DNA from: a bacterium
GTDB lineage: Bacteria; JAMOTN01
DNA length: 6,733 nt
NCBI GenBank assembly: GCA_027062325.1
Contig: JAMOTN010000043.1
Coordinates: 1 to 6,733 of the forward strand
Direction: 5' to 3'
The notes beneath the pieces were generated by a model. It was not told the origin of the DNA and made no database searches. It was given only the letters and a program-made list of their open reading frames with translations. Position numbers and translations under genes: made by a program. Below are positions 4,075 through 6,733 of this stretch, one piece after another. Every line of letters starts with the position of its first letter. Positions within the stretch are counted from its first letter, which is position 1.

Positions 4075-6733
4075 ATGTGGTTGAGGCAGCTAAAAGTTAG
4101 TTTTGAATCTGGTAGGAGGAAAAACTATGGTAAATATGAGACAAGGCGTAGCGAAAAGGCACGAATTCGCCTTTGGATAGCGGCATTGGTATTGATTCCG
4201 TATTTTGTTTTGTTTACGATTCCAGTTTTTGCAAATCTTTTGGATCCATGGTTAAAAGAGAGGGGAAAACCCGTTCACGGGATTCGTACAGCTGCCTCAA
4301 CTGTTCACTTTATAACTGTTGGAGCTGCTTATCAAGATGGGGATAAGAAGTATGTTATTACACCTGATCAATGGAGTATTTCAGGTGCTATATGGTCAAC
4401 TTCTAGAATTGATACTAGAAAACCGTTTACCATTGAAGGAAAAATTTATTTGGGAAGGTACGATACTCAGGGGCATCGTGACATAAATGGTCGGTGGTGT
4501 TTTACAGGAGCAGATGGTGTGGCTTTTAACTTTTATGGAGGTTTAGATAGAGATGTCTCCACTGGTGGAAGTTTAGGTATAGGAGGTATGAGACCTGCTG
4601 TACATGTGGAGTTTGATACTTACTGTAATACTAGCGTTGATCCATGTTCGTATTATCAAACTTCTGCTGATCACTTGGGGATTGATGTAAATGGCAGTTT
4701 GCGCAGTTTAACAACACGGTCAGTTGGCAACATAGAAGATGGACGTGAACACTACTTTAAGATTTCCTATGATCCTTCGGCAAAAAGATTGAGGGTATGG
4801 TGGAATAATTCTGCTAATAAGATTTTTGATTACAGCATTGATTTAACTTCTCGGGTTGGCCGCTACTGCTGGATTGGTTTCTCGGGTGCAACAGGAGGAG
4901 GTTGTAATACTCAATACGTTGTCATAGACAAGATTGAGGCGACGTGGGAACCACTCAATACACAATTTGGTGTAAATTACGTGAAGATGTTTATTGATCC
5001 TGATAAACCAGAATTTGCTGAGATTTATCGTCAGGGATTTGGAAAGAGTCTAGCAGAGATTTCGAAAGTGCGACTTGCGGCTTCTAATGCTACACCGGCG
5101 CAAGAACAGAATGTGTATCAATGTGCGGATAATGTACCTGAGTGTATAGTAACTGATTGGTGGGATAATCGATGGCGTTACAGACGAAGGATAATAATTG
5201 ATAATCGGGAAGGAAGAGTAATGAGGGATGTTCAAGTAGTTGTGAGGTTAACTAGTTCCCAAATGGCGCACATAAGAACTGATATATATGGAAAAGGTGT
5301 TCGTTTTGTGGATAAAGACGGAAATATTCTTTATGCGTATCGTGCCATATTTGTGCCGGGAAACAGAGCTCTTTACGTTGTTCAAATACCAAGATTGAAT
5401 CCTGGGGAGAACTACATATGGATGTACTATGGAGTAGAGGGTAGCGCTTGGCAGAGTGGTTTAAATCAATATGCCCTTAATACAAATGTATTTGGTTCTC
5501 CTCGTGATGGACGTCGCACCCCGCTGAAATATTTCATAGTAAGAACTTGTGCAAGTTGTGTTGATGAAGGGGGTTATTGGGGTGCTTGGTGTGCGTACTG
5601 GGACGATGGATATAGAAGTTACGGAATGGGAGCAACTTTTCCTTTTGCAAACTTTACTACAAGCACTCTTTATGTTTCCCAAAACGGTGTCGTTGGTTTT
5701 TATGGATTTTGGTGGTGGGGACTTTGGTGGTGGTGGTGGTATTCAGGTGTATATCCAGCTCGTGTTGAGGTTATGGGAACGGATTTACACTGTGGAAATA
5801 CTTGTGTTTGGAGGAAAGGTGGTAATTGGCGAGTTATATGGGCAAGGGCGCACTGCTGTTGTTGGGGTTGGAGTGATTCACGTATTTACCTTAAAACAAA
5901 TGGAATTATAAAGGTGAGAATTGATTATAACAACATCGGGGGAGCCCAAGAGATTGCAAGTGGCTCAGGTGGTGTTGGAATTGATGCAGAGCAAGATCTT
6001 GGCCAATCTGGTGGTTGGTGGTCTTACTCCTATGGTTCTTCTCATGGGCACTTGTGGTTTAGAAATCGTGCTTACGATATAAACACTGGAAATGTAGCTT
6101 CAACTTCAATTCCTGCAGGTTATATATTCTACCCAATAGTTGTAAGAAATTGGAGAGTTAAAGTTGAAAATGAGGAAACAGGCAGTACTTGTTTCTCAAT
6201 CTATGGAGCTGACACTGGAGAGAATGGAGTTTGGTTTGATTCTCAATTTAAGTATCGTAAAAAGATAACTGTTAATATGCCTCAGTCTGCTAATAATGTT
6301 GTCATAGGGATACTTATGGATTCATCAGATGGATCAGACTTTTGGGGAAATGTCAGAAGTGATGGGTCCGATGTAGTTGTGACTAACAATAGTGGTCAGA
6401 TTTTAAGTGGTTATATGTGGTATTGGAATTATGGTGGGAGAAGAATGATCTTATTTGTGAAAGTGCCCAAAATGCAGTCAGGTGAAAACATACTTTACAT
6501 TTATTGGAAGGGGCCAAGCTCCTATTTTTCTCAAGCTCAGCGCAGTATCAATATATTTGGGGTTACCTATGATGGAACTAATAAGAGGATATGTTATGTT
6601 CCAGAAGGTCGTTATTGGAGTGAGAGAGTTAGCCCGTGGCTTACGTCTAGTTGGCCATACTATTCGGCGTATGAAATGTATTGGGGCTGGCGCGACGATA
6701 GGTGGTGGGGATGGAAATACATAAACCGGCGAT
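4075..6733 (+). CDS. Large exported L-type lectin / DUF2341 surface protein (3' end outside window)
   Basis: At least 886 residues without a stop. A basic N-terminal region (1-32) precedes one hydrophobic segment (33-53) ending VFA-N, a possible signal peptidase I site after A53; otherwise it is a membrane anchor. Residues about 70-292 form a legume/L-type lectin-like domain: ADGVAF (146-151), VEFDTYCN (178-185), DHLGIDVN (199-206) and GFSGATGG (268-275) match the carbohydrate- and metal-site blocks, with D147, E179, D181, N185 and H200 as likely ligands. After a linker (293-361) comes a DUF2341 domain from WWDNRWRYRRRI (362-373) to NVFG (471-474). An aromatic beta region follows (about 475-700) with YVSQNG (533-538), resembling nidogen-like surface domains. 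A second DUF2341 spans FKYRKKI (725-731) to NIFG (826-829), then another aromatic-rich segment. Cysteines are plentiful. It is probably a sugar-binding cell-surface protein or adhesin; its ligand is unknown. Confidence 0.82.
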   Translation, partial: MWLRQLKVSFESGRRKNYGKYETRRSEKARIRLWIAALVLIPYFVLFTIPVFANLLDPWLKERGKPVHGIRTAASTVHFITVGAAYQDGDKKYVITPDQWSISGAIWSTSRIDTRKPFTIEGKIYLGRYDTQGHRDINGRWCFTGADGVAFNFYGGLDRDVSTGGSLGIGGMRPAVHVEFDTYCNTSVDPCSYYQTSADHLGIDVNGSLRSLTTRSVGNIEDGREHYFKISYDPSAKRLRVWWNNSANKIFDYSIDLTSRVGRYCWIGFSGATGGGCNTQYVVIDKIEATWEPLNTQFGVNYVKMFIDPDKPEFAEIYRQGFGKSLAEISKVRLAASNATPAQEQNVYQCADNVPECIVTDWWDNRWRYRRRIIIDNREGRVMRDVQVVVRLTSSQMAHIRTDIYGKGVRFVDKDGNILYAYRAIFVPGNRALYVVQIPRLNPGENYIWMYYGVEGSAWQSGLNQYALNTNVFGSPRDGRRTPLKYFIVRTCASCVDEGGYWGAWCAYWDDGYRSYGMGATFPFANFTTSTLYVSQNGVVGFYGFWWWGLWWWWWYSGVYPARVEVMGTDLHCGNTCVWRKGGNWRVIWARAHCCCWGWSDSRIYLKTNGIIKVRIDYNNIGGAQEIASGSGGVGIDAEQDLGQSGGWWSYSYGSSHGHLWFRNRAYDINTGNVASTSIPAGYIFYPIVVRNWRVKVENEETGSTCFSIYGADTGENGVWFDSQFKYRKKITVNMPQSANNVVIGILMDSSDGSDFWGNVRSDGSDVVVTNNSGQILSGYMWYWNYGGRRMILFVKVPKMQSGENILYIYWKGPSSYFSQAQRSINIFGVTYDGTNKRICYVPEGRYWSERVSPWLTSSWPYYSAYEMYWGWRDDRWWGWKYINRR
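4114..4180 (+). other. Internal Shine-Dalgarno and 17-codon overlapping frame
   Basis: Inside the start of the lectin gene, AGGAGG (4114-4119) lies 7 nt before an out-of-frame ATG (4127) that opens a 17-codon reading frame (MVNMRQGVAKRHEFAFG) ending at TAG 4178-4180. The initiation signal is better than that of many real genes, but the same bases encode the basic GRRKN stretch of the large protein, so chance is likely. It could be a decoy or leader peptide, or a trace of a frame change near the start. Confidence 0.15.
5710..5739 (+). repeat. TGG triplet repeat encoding poly-tryptophan
   Basis: In the frame of the large surface protein there are three TGG codons (5710-5718), then GGA CTT, then five TGG codons (5725-5739). 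These give the residue run WWWGLWWWWW (546-555). Because the unit is a triplet, slippage would change tryptophan number without breaking the frame. Confidence 0.9.

Noticed and set aside
3893-4084. 63-codon + strand frame overlapping the pseudopilin end and the lectin start
   Set aside because: It overlaps two well-supported genes in another frame, lacks recognisable motifs and has no suitable ribosome binding site.
5549-5911. 120-codon + strand frame with a Gly-rich segment inside the lectin gene
   Set aside because: Read as a shadow: the Gly run comes from reading the TGG repeats out of phase, and the frame of the large protein is open through the whole region with continuous domain similarity. 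It is kept only as a check for frameshift error at the Trp run.
6482-6724. 80-codon + strand frame near the right edge
   Set aside because: It lies wholly within the large protein's frame, across the second DUF2341 domain (GENILYIYW), and has no independent signal.

Overview
The window reads as bacterial, probably a thermophile. The pseudopilin carries a bacterial type IV leader (A|FTLVE) rather than an archaeal one. Ribosome binding sites are strong GGAGG/GGTGA types, most placed about 6 nt before the start. The proteins are rich in Lys, Glu and Ile. An archaeal-type P-loop ATPase with a tandem paralogue is the kind of gene shared between archaea and thermophilic bacteria such as Aquificota. 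That placement is inference; no marker gene is present. All five intact or near-intact genes lie on the + strand. I saw no rRNA, tRNA, CRISPR array or transposase. The longest stretch without a gene is 226 nt (3258-3483).

Layout. (1) 1-1048: the last codons of an ATPase gene, then a complete P-loop ATPase whose C-terminus is nearly the same. Both favour GCG alanine codons, unlike what follows. (2) 1049-1160: a spacer with a possible promoter and an exact 16-bp direct repeat at a 19-bp period. (3) 1161-3257: two nucleotide-sugar enzymes, an extended-SDR epimerase/dehydratase with an atypical YxxxN active site and an RmlD-type dTDP-4-dehydrorhamnose reductase, separated by 81 nt holding a perfect 14-bp palindrome. 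(4) 3258-3483: a spacer with an AT-rich inverted repeat abutting a TTGACA promoter-like element. (5) 3484-6733: a GspG-like pseudopilin with an unusual C-terminal extension, followed after 45 nt by a very large gene open to the window's end. That gene encodes an exported or anchored protein: L-type lectin domain, DUF2341, an aromatic- and Cys-rich beta domain, then a second DUF2341 and the start of another aromatic-rich segment.

How it may fit together (inference): the sugar enzymes probably make an activated deoxysugar for a surface polysaccharide or glycan. The pseudopilin and the lectin/DUF2341 protein look like a two-gene surface or secretion cassette. The most unusual item is this cassette, especially the large protein with its roughly 356-residue repeat unit and its WWWGLWWWWW run. 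The ATPase pair looks compositionally foreign to the rest and is probably unrelated in function.
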